23,692 bases of DNA from Falciphora oryzae (Eukaryota; Ascomycota; Sordariomycetes; Magnaporthales; Magnaporthaceae): contig JNVV01000003.1 of NCBI GenBank assembly GCA_000733355.1, positions 1,292,648-1,316,339 on the forward strand, read 5' to 3'. The notes under the pieces were generated by a model. The model was not told the origin of the DNA. It made no database searches and saw only the letters and a program-made list of their open reading frames with translations. The position numbers and the translations under genes are program-made. Shown piece by piece: positions 9,211 to 19,978 of this stretch; position 1 is the first letter of the stretch; every line of letters begins with the position of its first letter.

Positions 9211-11604
9211 TGGGATGGGCGCAGTGCCGAGGAGGACGTCACAGACTGGGAGGAGGATGGTGGATACATGCTACGTGAAGGCGGTTTATTGGCATGGAAA
9301 CTCAGTCAGCTTTTCGGGGAGTTCGAGTAGGAGTTACGGTGACTAGGAATTTAGGACGGCTCGCAGGCATTTGCAGCCTCGCAGACACAGCAGACCCGAT
9401 GTAAAATCTCTTGTTGTACAGGGGGGCTCCGACATCACAAGACACTGCGAGCTAAATTCGGCGCATTTCCTTCACTTCACACTTCCAGTGTCTCGAGGGA
9501 CGGGTCTGGGTTGGGCGCTGATGTGGTCGCACGACGCCGGCGTCACTAACAGTCTCTCTCCTCGAATATTCTCCTAACCGGAGTCGGGCTCAGGGCATCA
9601 TCCTTGAGGAGGGCGGCCGGCGGCCTGGGGACGCGACGGAGCGCAGCGCAGCGGGATTAGGATGGCATGCGCGCGTTGTGCGTCGGTGCTAAAGGCCGGG
9701 GGGCAGCATGCGGCCCGAAAAGTGTCTTGTGATTTCAAAAATGAGACGGGAAACCCAAACGACCCTCGTCCAATCGACGAGCGGGAGTGGTTCTGCAGCC
9801 CCAGTGGCTGAGGGTGTGGTGGGCGCACCGCCGTGCTTGCATGCTGCTGCATGCTGCAGGTCTTTGAGCATGGAAGCCGACGGTGCCGCAGGAGGCTGGG
9901 GGGTCTTCAAAAGGTAGCTCGGTGGCTGTGGATGACGGAAGGGAAAGGATCTGCGTCGCCAGAGACGATAGTAGGGCGTTGGCACTTCTTCGTTTCGTTC
10001 TAGGACAGGATAACACTGGAGGGGAGAGGCGGGCGCCGCTGTGCCTAGAATTGAGTTTGAGGTTGACAAACAGCGGAACCAAGCCGTAACAGGGTTCATG
10101 GGTGGAGGGCCTGGCGCGTTGTGCGGTCAGGGATGCAAAGTCGCAATGCCATCAGGCGGTGACGGGCCACCTGCATCCTTGGACGCTCGAGATCGTGATG
10201 TCCCTGTTTTGGGCCTGGAGTCTACAGGAGATATTGGCGATAAAGACCACGACGATACCTGGACGAGAAAAGATGCCAACCTACCTAGGCAGGTGCCTAG
10301 GTTGTGGAATATAATATTAATAATAGTCAGAAAGGTCATCAGAGAAAAAAAGGATAGGATTGGGTGCCCAGATGCTGGTTTTCGCCGACGAGTAAGACGG
10401 AGTGTCCAGATTAGGCTGCAACTGGGCAGGGCAGTAGCGCTGTTGATGTTGCTTTGCATGGCAGCTCAGGAAGGCGGGTTGCACGAGGTAAATTTTGAGA
10501 TACTCAACTAGCCTCGCGGCCAACGCATCGTGTTTTGCTTCGCGCGCTTGCCTCGAGGGGAGATGGTCGACGCAATGCACGATATTATTATTCCATGCTC
10601 TTTTTTGACCCGCCTTCTCGAGCCACACCTCTGGGCGATAAATGTGCAGAGAAGCTAGCTCTAAGGGGCCACCCACTTGGCCCAATATGACAGACGGCAT
10701 TTCAAAGATGCATCTTTGCCGTATCAATCAGACACTCAACCCACCAGCGCCCGGATCTCGGTGACGGCCTCCGCAGGCCCTGGCACATGGCTGCAGGCTG
10801 TGGCGGGGCTCTTCTGCTGGAACGAAACGGTGGAGTGCCTGGGCTGGCGCCATCCCAGAGCCGGGGCGTCATTGGCGTGTCACCTCCCCACCAACCACGC
10901 GGAAAAGGTCTGGTGGGACCATTTTCTTGCTGATTCCTGACCGGTCCAAAGCTGGATGCCATCCACTGCCGCTAGTTGTTTGGCCTGCATTGGAGGGATG
11001 CTGCCTCACGCAGGCGCCAAGAGCCACAGGCAGCAGGCGGCCCGTTTGACACATACGGGGCGGCCTGAGGAGGTCTTTTTCCTTTTTGCTTTTTTGAACG
11101 ACAGGAAAATTCCAAGGAGCATTAGCCTCCAAGGCGACCGGTTGCCTGGCCCATGCCTCCTCGTCTCCCCACACACCCATGGAAAGATAGAGTCCTAGAT
11201 ATAATAAGCCCGGCATAGACGTGCTTTACAAAGTTGCAGTGATGACTCCTTGGTCAGGCTTGGGACCAGCTCACCTCGCATCCAGCCTGCATTACCTTGG
11301 GCCAGAGCCCCTGCCAGACAAGCCGACCGACCTTCCCACCACGCTCCCGTCGTTGCAGGCTCCCACTGTCTTAGATATCATAAATCCCGTGTTGAACACC
11401 GACCCGGCGCGCCAAGGCGGGCGGTTGGAGAGATACAAGGGGAAGCTCACCCGCAACGCGAACCAGTCAGTCGGTCTGACAGAGAGCCAACTCTAGATCA
11501 AAGTTCAGCCCCAATCTGTCGGCCAACCCTCTATCTGCAGCCCAGACCCTTCTCCTTCCTCGGACACCTCTCCCTCCACCAATTCCCGCTTCTCATCACG
11601 ACCG
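9211..11604. other. Long intergenic region without a supportable gene
   Basis: About 2.4 kb downstream of the channel gene. Open frames on both strands are short and mutually overlapping, and none gives a recognisable protein or splices into one. It contains a 13-base inverted repeat pair (9434-9446 and 9721-9733), a 9-base-arm palindrome built on CCTAGG (10283-10302), and an AT-only-like patch just after it (about 10308-10325) that stands out in otherwise GC-rich DNA. No tRNA, rRNA, LTR or transposase fragment was recognised. Confidence 0.5.
10283..10302. repeat. Near-perfect palindrome on CCTAGG
   Basis: ACCTAGGCA, then GG, then TGCCTAGGT: two perfect 9-base inverted arms with a two-base centre. 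A second, overlapping pairing exists between CAACCTA (10277-10283) and TAGGTTG (10298-10304). A related single copy, GCCTAGGCAGGTT, lies at 11891-11903. Confidence 0.8.
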
Positions 11605-11607
11605 GGG

Positions 11608-11617
11608 CATAAAAAGG
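11608..11617 (+). promoter_or_regulatory. Possible TATA element of the AAA ATPase gene
   Basis: CATAAAAAGG at 11608-11617, about 900 bases upstream of the chosen start codon and followed by pyrimidine-rich DNA typical of fungal transcription starts. It would imply a long leader. The assignment is positional only. Confidence 0.3.
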
Positions 11618-12032
11618 AGGCTCCCTATCTTCGGCTTCTATTTCCCTCACCAAACGGTATGACCACCACCCCCTTCCCGCTGTGCTGTGCAACGTTTTCG
11701 GCCGTGGGCGAAGTTCGCCTTCTCTCCGATTGATTGGCTGCGCTTTTTTTTTTTTTTTTTTTTTTTTGGTTCTCCGAAGTTACGTTTGGGCTCGAAAAAA
11801 AAAACGCACGCCTGCCGTTGCCAAGCCAGTGACTGCCCTGGCCCCTTGACTTTGGTGCCTGCACCAATATCGTCGGGTGCTTTTTCTCTCGCCTAGGCAG
11901 GTTCAGGGATCACCAGACTGTTGTGTTGTTGCCTGCGCCGGGAGGACAAAGACAAGGAGAAAAAAAGCAAGAAAAAAGAAAAAAAAAGAAAGAAGAATTA
12001 GAAACAAGCACCTCGTCGGAACCACCCCCGAC

Positions 12033-12129
12033 GTATGTTCAACTGCCACTTCGCCTGATATTCTTGTCCTCCCGCCTTCTCACTCTTCATTCAGCACACG
12101 CCGAGACGCAATCCTGACTGCTTTCCTAG
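12033..12129 (+). other. Possible intron in the 5' leader of the AAA ATPase gene
   Basis: GTATGT donor at 12033, CTGAC branch-like site at 12114-12118, and CCTAG acceptor ending at 12129; a second acceptor TTTCAG ends nearby at about 12150. All three signals fit the fungal consensus with normal spacing. Without coding sequence on either side, frame conservation cannot test it. Confidence 0.3.
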
Positions 12130-12509
12130 CACCAATCTCTCCGTCTTTTCAGGTCTCATATACCGATGAGGCCCGGTGCACCACAGCCTGTCTTACGCGT
12201 CTAAAGTCGGCCACAGCCAATCCCTTCCGCCATAGGTGGAACACGCCGGACAAAGCCGCCGGCCCAACAGTGTCGGCCGTCCTAGTTTGCTTTGCCGCCG
12301 GCCCTCCTTTTCTTTTTTTTTTTCCCTTGCCGCCTCAAGTTGAACCGCCCCCACATTCCGCTTTCGCACCGCATCCCCATCAATCCCATCTGAGCTCCCC
12401 AGGCCCAGAGGTGCGCGTCTGTCTTCGCAAAAACAGCTCTAAAGATAAGACGTTTATTCGCCTGTCTCTACACCTCCGCCTAGCAACACGGGTATTTGCA
12501 GAACCCAGG

Positions 12510-15500
12510 ATGGATTCGCAAGAACCCTTGACAGCCGAGGCGCGGAAGGGAGCCATCCCAAAGTCCGTTAATGGCGATGATGCGAAGGCTCCCGCGCAGG
12601 AAACCTCGTCCGGCGCCAAGACGCCCGACACCGACTCCAAGCCCCCGCCCAGCAGGAAGGAGTCGCATAAGAAAGTGACCAAGGCCAAGCTGACCAAGAG
12701 GGTCGGGAGGTTATCCCCGAAGAAAGGCAAGAAGCAGCCGGCCCCAGTCAGCGATTCCTCAGACTTATCCGACTCGGGCGATGATTCGAGCTCGTCCTCG
12801 TCCTCGGCGTCGGAGGACTCCGACTCGGAGTCTGAGGTCGACAAGAAGAAGCGTTCGGCCAAGAAGCGCCACGAGTCCGCAACGTCCAAGAAGAAGCGCG
12901 GCAAAAAGGACGTCGTCGTGGACCCGGAGGCGAAATATGGATCAGACTCGGCCGCCTCCGACGTGGAAACCGGCGATGCCAACGGGCGCCTTCTTGTGCA
13001 GCAGCAGCAGCACGAGATCACGCGGCTGAGGCGCCAGGTGCAGCAGCTTCAGCTCCAGTCCATGGACCGGGCTTCCGGCTACAACGTCGGCTTGAGCAGC
13101 CGCGGCGCGTCACTTGGAGGCCTGCAGCCGAGCCTGCGCCGCAATGACTATATCGACCAGGACGACCTGAACCCGGTGACTCTGCCCGTCTTCGACCCCA
13201 TCCGTCCGAACCGCTATTTCCCCCCGGCTGGCCGTCAGCCCCCGGGCTCGTCCCTCAGCATTGACCCCAGGCATCCACAGAGCTCGCAGCGCCAAGGCCA
13301 GCCACCCCAGCAGAGCCCGAAGCGGAAGGCCGCCCGCCTGGAGTACAAGCGCGTGGACCAAGTCTGGGACAATACCATCCACGCCTACAAGCTCCAGGAT
13401 ACGGCCGAGACCTTGACCGATGCCCAATACGACGAATATCTCTTCCACGTCCGCCGCTCGTTTGACTGGGAGGGAAAGTTCAAGCACACGCTCGTCGACG
13501 TCAAAAGCAAGCTGCTGCGGGAGTGCCTCCAGGATGTTATGGGAAATATCAAGGGTGTCAGCCTGGTCGAGGAGACTCCCAAGTTGGACCCAAACATGCT
13601 GTTCCTGTATGATCTAACGCCGCACCCGTTTTTTTTTCTTTCCCCGTCATGAGTGCCAGTTGGCATGGTCCAGCCTTGTGGAGCACACGACCTTGCTAAC
13701 ACCTGTATCCAACAGCTATCTCGACGACTTGACGAAGCACCTCAAAACTCTTAAGAAGATGAAGCCCATCGGATCCGACAAGCACAGTCGTAAGAAGGCA
13801 CAGAAGCGGATTGATGGCAAAAGGGAGCATCTCAAGGTCCTGGTCAAGTACATCAACAAGGACTACGATACCGTGAAGAGCAGGTTAGTTCATTCTTCAC
13901 GCATTTCTCGCTGCTCTCCCAAAGTGTATGTATCTGCATAAAGTGAAAGACTAACATCCCCTTTCAGTCTCTACCCCATGCTTGAGAACGGCCTGATCAC
14001 GTTCGACCTGTTCTGGGCCTTGTGGAAGCCTGGAACGCTCGCATACACGACCACATACGGCTCACATGACGAGCCCAGGGTCTTCAAGATTGAGATGGCC
14101 GAGAAGCATAACACTATCATGAAGGGTAATTACTACTTCATCGACGGCAAGGCAAGTAGCTGGATGATCTAAATTTGACCGCTGGGCTATACTGTGCATG
14201 TCAGATTTCTTTATAGCTGACACATCCGTCCCCCGTACCAGTACTTCGAGTATGACGGCAAGCAGTTCGGCTTCGGCAGCCAGGTTGCCGAGGTGTCTGA
14301 GTTCAGGGGCGCCAGGAAGATCACAAGCCTGGGGGTGTACCCCCTCGCGTACCACAAGAACGAGGAGCAGGTCCGCAAGGACCTGATCGAGCGTGGCAAG
14401 AAGTTCGTGTCGCTGGCCGGCGTGCACTACCGCGCCCACCAAGGGATGGCCTACTACAAAAAGAAGCGGTCCATCATCAAGGTCAACATCAACGGCCGCA
14501 TCATGGTCGACCCCAGCATCCATCGGCGCATCAACCCGAACTATCCCATCTCGCACGTCCGGCCCAAGGACCACGACGTTCTGACGGAAGATGAGGGGGA
14601 GGACGACGACAACAACAACATCAATGACACCGACGGCGGTTGCGGCTGTCCCGGATCCAACTCAGACGTTGAGGGCAACGATGCGTCGGGCGAGAACGGC
14701 GAGAAGATCAAGTTCGTCAGCAAGGTCATTGCGGATGCCAAGGGCAGGATCAGCATTGTCTGCGTCCCCAAGAACCCGGATGACCAGGGCGAGGAGAAGC
14801 TTGACCGGCTGGACGACGAAGCCAAGGAGGGAGGGGCAGATGCCGCAGGGCAGGATGCCGATGAGAAGACCAAGGACAAGGCAGAAAAGGCAGCGCCCGA
14901 GTTCAGCGACGAAGAGTACCTCATCGCCTCCCCCGTCGTCCTCGGCTTCTCCTTCGCAGAGAAGCTCTGGCTCGAGTTCACCGTCTCGGGTATCAAGGAC
15001 ATCCAGTGGAACGAGGCGGCGTACGACTCGCTTGTTCTTGAGACCAAGACAAAGGACATTGTCAAGGTAAGACACTTCGCACCGAGATGCCCTTTCGTGG
15101 TATCTATCCGCCCGCTAACCGAGCTCTCCCCTATCGCAGGCGCTCGTCGAGTCCCACAAGTACCACGCCGCCGAGAGCATCGACGATGTCATCGTCGGCA
15201 AGGGCAAGGGCCTCGTGGCCGTGCTGCACGGTCCGCCGGGCACCGGCAAGACGCTGACAGCGGAGGGCATCAGCGAGCTGCTCAAGTGTCCGCTGTACAT
15301 GGTTTCGGTCGGCGAGCTCGGCACCGACTCCCGCTTCCTCGAGGCGGAGCTCCAGAAGATTTTGGACATCTGCCATGCGTGGGGCGCCATCCTGCTTCTT
15401 GACGAGGCGGACGTGTTTCTTGAGAAACGGAATATGCACGACATCCACCGCAACGCCCTCGTCAGCATCTTCCTGCGCCAGTTGGAGTACTTCCAGGGCA

Positions 15501-15968
15501 TTCTCTTCCTGACCACCAACCGCGTCCAGGTTTGTTCCTCCAGCGCCTCCATTTTCCGTAATGATCATTAATCGGCCCCCAGACTAAAAATCTCGCTAAC
15601 ACCCATATTTTCTTGCGTAGACCTTTGACGACGCCTTCCAGTCGCGCATCCACATCGCGCTCCGGTACGACAGCCTCACGGCGCAGGCCAAGAAGGCCAT
15701 CTTCAAGATCTTTGTCGAGCGCGTCCGGGTGCTCGAGAAGGTCGACCTGATGCCGTTCACCGAGGACGACTACACGTCGCTCGCGCGCCACGACCTCAAT
15801 GGCCGCCAGATCAAGAACACGGTCCGGACCGCGCAGGCGCTGGCGGTCAACAAGGGCGAGCCGCTGGCCATGAAGCACATCCGCCAGGTCCTCGAGGTCC
15901 ACATGTCGTTCGACAAGGACCTGAAGGGCGGCACCGGGTTCGACGACGCTATGCGCAGCTATTGCTAG
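12510..15968 (+). CDS. Fungal AAA ATPase with DUF7025-type N-terminal region
   Basis: Exons are 12510-13606, 13716-13883, 13968-14151, 14242-15066, 15140-15529 and 15621-15968, giving 1003 residues. Residues 1-270 are disordered: a Ser/Asp/Glu block at about 80-110, a basic NLS-like block (KKKRSAKKRHES, SKKKRGKK) and a short coiled coil at about 160-185. From about 275 to 590 the sequence follows the domain that precedes the ATPase in this fungal family (TFDLFWALWKPGT, KFVSLAGVHYR, INGRIMVDPSIHRRINPNY). The AAA module has Walker A GPPGTGKT (789-796), Walker B ILLLDEAD (842-849), sensor TTNR (883-886) and an arginine-finger candidate R897, then a lid. An acidic, low-complexity insert lies between the two domains. 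The enzyme hydrolyses ATP and probably remodels proteins; its substrate is unknown. A nuclear site is inferred only from the basic block. The start at 12510 is chosen because upstream codons look like leader sequence. Confidence 0.92.
14152..14241 (+). other. GC-AG intron (intron 3 of the AAA ATPase gene)
   Basis: The donor is AAG|GCAAGT, the perfect GC-donor consensus, and the acceptor is TACCAG ending at 14241, with a CTGAC branch site at about 14217-14221. Joining gives IDGK-YFEYDGK in frame. The nearby GT (at 14157) would shift the frame and meet a stop within a few codons of exon 4, so the GC donor is required. Length 90 bases. Confidence 0.88.
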
Positions 15969-17188
15969 ACGGGGGCATGTGCCCTTCGGCTTCTGCCCGT
16001 TCTTGCTGCCTGTCTGCTCGTTCACATCCCGCCATATCCGCTGGTCCCCAGCACTTGACAGCTTTACACAGAGAAGCGACAAATTACTCTACTACTATCG
16101 CCGAAACAAAGTCGACTAGATCGCCAACGGCACCATCACCAAAACCCCCTGGACCTGCGACGTCGGCGATGTTTTCTACGTCCTCGGATATTTGGCCCAC
16201 CCTAGCCCTCCACTCCACACTTTGGTCTCTTGTACACGATGTATTTCTCCCTTCAAAGTTCGATTTGTTTCCTCGTTGCTGCCGCATCTTCTGATGATAA
16301 CGCACGAGCTTGGTCCCTGGCTCTTGGCTGGCGTTTCCATCTTGAGCAATGCAATGATGAGGACCTGGACCAATGCAAGTAAGGGTGTTTAAAGGGGAAA
16401 AGGACGGAAATTACCGGATTGTCAACAATTGTGTTTGATAGCGTGGGTACCTCTGTTTGGTACATTGATATGTGAATAGCCTTCATGATGGTAGCAATCG
16501 ATGAACTTTTCTCCTTTTTTTGCCCTGATGGACGGTTTTGATTCTCTTCACTTCTCAAACACACTATTTGGCCAAGAATAGTGGGTTTAAAGAGATTGAA
16601 GTGTGGATTTTTAATTAGTGTTTTACATGAGTTGCGAAAAGTGGAAGAAGAAGTATGCGAGGACATTGTTGGTTGAAGACACTTGTGGGTTTTGTGATTG
16701 CGGAGCAACGAGCGATGCTAGTCAAGGAAACAAACTAGACAGCGAGTCCCGGAGAACCTGTCACAAAGGTAAAAATGAATTTCGTCAGAAGAAGCACCGA
16801 CTAATCTGATGCAGGTTGATAAACCTATTTGATCAATGGAATCTCGACCTTGCTTACACAACTCAAAAGTTCGCTCGCGTGACTCGACGGTGGCTCAACA
16901 GTGACCGCATGGTCTGTGCACTGTGCTGTAGGATCAGCGTCGGGGCTGCCTGTTTGCTGTAAGCGCCTTCCACGTAGCGGTCTGTGTCGACCGTGCTTTC
17001 CACGCAGATCGACCCGCCAGCTTTCCGTCTCGACTCGGCTTCCATGACTCGACCTTGGGTCTGGAAGACTTGCGCGGCCTTCGGCGAAGGCATCGTGGGG
17101 TTTTTCAGGCATTCTCCGGATCTGCTGCAAATCCTCGGGACATCAGCTGGCGTCTAGTAGACCAGCGCGCATCGACGACAGCGCTACA
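15969..17188. other. Intergenic region between AAA ATPase and S28 peptidase genes
   Basis: About 1.2 kb. The 300 bases after the ATPase stop look like 3' untranslated sequence. The middle (about 16380-16820) is clearly more AT-rich than the coding DNA. Only short frames are open. No RNA gene, repeat or mobile element was recognised. The promoter of the peptidase must lie in the right half, but no firm TATA element is visible. Confidence 0.55.
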
Positions 17189-18895
17189 ATGCTGACCAGC
17201 TGGTTCGCTCGATTCGCGCTCTCCGTAGCCGTGGCTGGAGACGCCTGCGCTGCGCTCCGCACAAGCCACGGCATTGCCGACTACAAGAGGGAGCAATGGG
17301 CAAGGGAGGACGCTCGAGTGGCGGCTGCCAGGCCCCCGTCCCTGGAAGATCGCTACCCTGCGCACAACATATCCGTTCCGATCGACCATTTCCACAATGA
17401 GTCGTCCTACGAGCCGCACTCAGACGAGTCCTTCGATCTTCGCTATTGGTTCGACCCGACGTACTACCGCGAGGGAGGCCCCGTTATCGTCTTGCTCGGC
17501 GGCGAGACCAGCGGCGTGGATCGTCTGCCATTCATGGAAAAGGGCATCCTCGCCAAGCTCGCCGAAGCGACGGGGGGCATGAGCGTGATTCTCGAGCATC
17601 GCTACTATGGCGAAAGCTTCCCTGTGCCGGACCTCAGCATCCAGAACCTCCGCTTTTTGACCACCGACCAGGCCCTCGCCGACACGGCCTTCTTTGCGCG
17701 CAACGTCGTCTTCGAGGGGTTCGAGGGCTGCAACCTAACGTCCTACACAACGCCCTACTTTGCGTACGGTGGCTCTTACGCCGGCGCGTTTGCGGCTTTC
17801 CTGCGGAAGCTGTATCCGGAGGACTACTGGGGAGCCATCTCATCGTCCGGCGTCACTCTGGCGGTCACCGACTACTGGCAGTACTACGAAGCGCAGCGGC
17901 TCTACGCGCCCCGGGACTGCGTGGTGACGACGCAGAAGTTGACGCACGTCGTGGACAACATCGTTATCGGCGGCAGCAAGTTCACCGGCAGCGACCGGCT
18001 CAAGGACGCGTTTGGTCTCCCCAACGTGACCTACCTCCCCGATTTCGTCAATGTCCTCGCCAACGGCATCAGGGGCTGGCAGGAGCTGAACTGGAATCCA
18101 GCCGTGAGCAACCCGGGGGTTTATCAGTTTTGCAACAATGTCACCTCAGATACACTGCTATACCCGGAAACCCAGCGTTTAGCGCCGGCTGTCCGACGAC
18201 TTGTCGAGGAGGGAGGATACGGGGATGAGGCCGACCAGCTGATGCCGCGGATGCTGAACTACATTGGCTTCGTCAACCTGACCGAGGTGGCTCCCTGCGC
18301 TCGCCGGGGGGCGTCTCAGGGGTCTTGCTTTGGTAACCGCAATCTCGGTGACTACAAGCAAGACGACATCACGCAAACGTGGCGTTCTTGGGAATATCAG
18401 GTCTGCACTCAATGGGGCTACTTTCTGACGGGTGCGAGCGTCCCCCAAATGCAGCTGCCACTTGTTTCCCGTCTCTTGGACGTTGACTACCTCAGTTTCG
18501 CCTGCGAGCACGCGTTCAACATGACCAAACCTCCGGATGTCGAGTCCATCAACAAGCACGGCGGCCTCAACTTCAGCTATCCGCGCGTGGCGCTCATCGA
18601 CGGCGAGGCCGACCCCTGGCGGTGGGCCGGCGCCCACGCTCCCGAGGCTCCCGCGCGCACGTCGACGGCGTCGGAGCCCTTCATCCTCATCAAGGGCAAG
18701 GCGGTGCACCACTGGGACGAGAACGGGCTGTTCCCCAACGAGACCACGACGGAGCTTCCGCCTCGCGAAATTGTTGAGGTGCAGCGGCGCGAGATCGAGA
18801 TTGTGAGGGAGTGGATGAAGGAGTGGTACGCTCGCGGGAACGGTGTTTCGCAGCGTGAGTTGCTATCCCTTGAATCAAGTGGGAGTTACATATGA
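17189..18895 (+). CDS. Secreted serine peptidase, family S28
   Basis: Intronless gene of 568 residues. Family S28 (lysosomal Pro-X carboxypeptidase, dipeptidyl peptidase II and fungal relatives) removes residues next to proline, usually at acidic pH. The first 22 residues are a hydrophobic stretch ending in Ala residues (FALSVAVAGDACA), a likely signal peptide, so the enzyme should enter the secretory route. The catalytic serine is S196 in YGGSYAGAFAAFLRK. The acid is most likely D475 in IDGEADPWRW, and the histidine is H507 or H508 in VHHWDENG. LEHRYYGESFP is the usual family motif ahead of the serine. Several N-x-S/T sites (for example NVT, NLT, NFS) suit a glycosylated secreted protein. 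Carboxy- versus dipeptidyl-peptidase activity cannot be decided from sequence. The start is the first ATG before the signal peptide. Confidence 0.94.
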   Translation: MLTSWFARFALSVAVAGDACAALRTSHGIADYKREQWAREDARVAAARPPSLEDRYPAHNISVPIDHFHNESSYEPHSDESFDLRYWFDPTYYREGGPVIVLLGGETSGVDRLPFMEKGILAKLAEATGGMSVILEHRYYGESFPVPDLSIQNLRFLTTDQALADTAFFARNVVFEGFEGCNLTSYTTPYFAYGGSYAGAFAAFLRKLYPEDYWGAISSSGVTLAVTDYWQYYEAQRLYAPRDCVVTTQKLTHVVDNIVIGGSKFTGSDRLKDAFGLPNVTYLPDFVNVLANGIRGWQELNWNPAVSNPGVYQFCNNVTSDTLLYPETQRLAPAVRRLVEEGGYGDEADQLMPRMLNYIGFVNLTEVAPCARRGASQGSCFGNRNLGDYKQDDITQTWRSWEYQVCTQWGYFLTGASVPQMQLPLVSRLLDVDYLSFACEHAFNMTKPPDVESINKHGGLNFSYPRVALIDGEADPWRWAGAHAPEAPARTSTASEPFILIKGKAVHHWDENGLFPNETTTELPPREIVEVQRREIEIVREWMKEWYARGNGVSQRELLSLESSGSYI

Positions 18896-19978
18896 AGCAA
18901 GGCAACGCTGACCTGGACGGTCCCATGTGCTTTCTAGACAAGCATGTGATGCTTGCTCAGCATTGAGCAACAAGCCGAGTTCAAGGCGCGCCCGGGCACT
19001 TCTGTGTCACTCTCCCATGAGGTTTGGTGTCACAAAACAGTTTTGCGAAGGCGACGATGGTGACTCGCCCGTAGGGGTTGATGGGCGGACGGCGGACTGC
19101 TCTTCCGTCAGGTTATGCAAGCCTCCCGGCGGAACAGCAAACGCGGCACTCTTGGTACCTGGTATTGTCACATATTATTCACAGTGCATTGGTATGTAGA
19201 TTTCATTCAATGCTAGAAGCGCTAGCCTGGCACCCGTCGTCCTCTCTATGGTCGGCATTTCCAGCGGTCCATTTGGATCCTCCACCTTGTCCCATCGGAT
19301 CTTGACCGTTTGCTCCCACCGTGCTAGGTCGCTTCTCCATTGGCGGACTAAACCTGTGAGGCGGCTTTTCTTTGTCACTCCATCTGCAGCATTTTATCTC
19401 CTCTCATTCTTTGGCTGTGAGATGGGACGGAAACCGCCAGTGGATACGCTGCTGTCAACCTGCAATCACTTGCACCTCCCAATTCGAGCAAACAAACAAC
19501 AACGCAGCCGCGGCCCTCCCCAAACCAGGTCACACGTCCTGTTCTTTCACTTTCGTCAGGCCCAGACAGGATATTGCAGAGCCTTGCTTCCCGGAGTCTG
19601 TTTCACCTTGCTATCACCCACATCGTGCTACCCCATTTCCACAGCGGCCAGCCTGCCTTATACCTACGAACGTGCGACGCACGCGTGGGAGAGTCTGGGG
19701 ACTCGACTCACTGACGCTCACCGTGGACTCTTTCATTGTTCTCCATCCGCACCTGGCCAAAGCGAGCACCGACTTTCCTTCACATCAGACTCCGGTCAAC
19801 CCTGCTGCCACCCAGCCCGACCTCCGCCCTCGCCCTTCCGCTTTTCTCCTCCACAGACTCGGCTCGTGCTTCCCTTCCGCCTCTTTTGCAACCTCACAAC
19901 CCCATCCACGGAACGCGCGAGAATCGCCACAGCAGAAACGACAACGATCTCAGCGCGAGATCAGATAGCGAAGTTTCA
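18896..19978. other. Intergenic region and leader of the glycosyltransferase gene
   Basis: About 1.1 kb. It begins with 3' sequence of the peptidase, including a small hairpin at 18939-18955. From about 19370 it becomes C/T- and A/C-rich, as in fungal 5' leaders. A frame without stops runs from 19248 through to 20210, and an ATG at 19422-19424 lies in it; if transcription starts upstream of that point, it would be an upstream start overlapping the real one in another frame. No other gene is supported. Confidence 0.5.
18939..18955 (+). repeat. Short hairpin 3' of the peptidase gene
   Basis: CAAGCAT, GTG, ATGCTTG: a perfect 7-base stem with a three-base loop, starting 44 bases after the peptidase stop codon. 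It would lie in the 3' untranslated region. It could influence 3' end formation, but nothing further supports a role. Confidence 0.45.

Noticed and set aside
3001..9329. Direct repeat of GGGGAGTTCGAGT at about 3037 and about 9316
   Set aside because: Thirteen bases shared 6.3 kb apart is within chance for a window of this size, and the flanks are unrelated.
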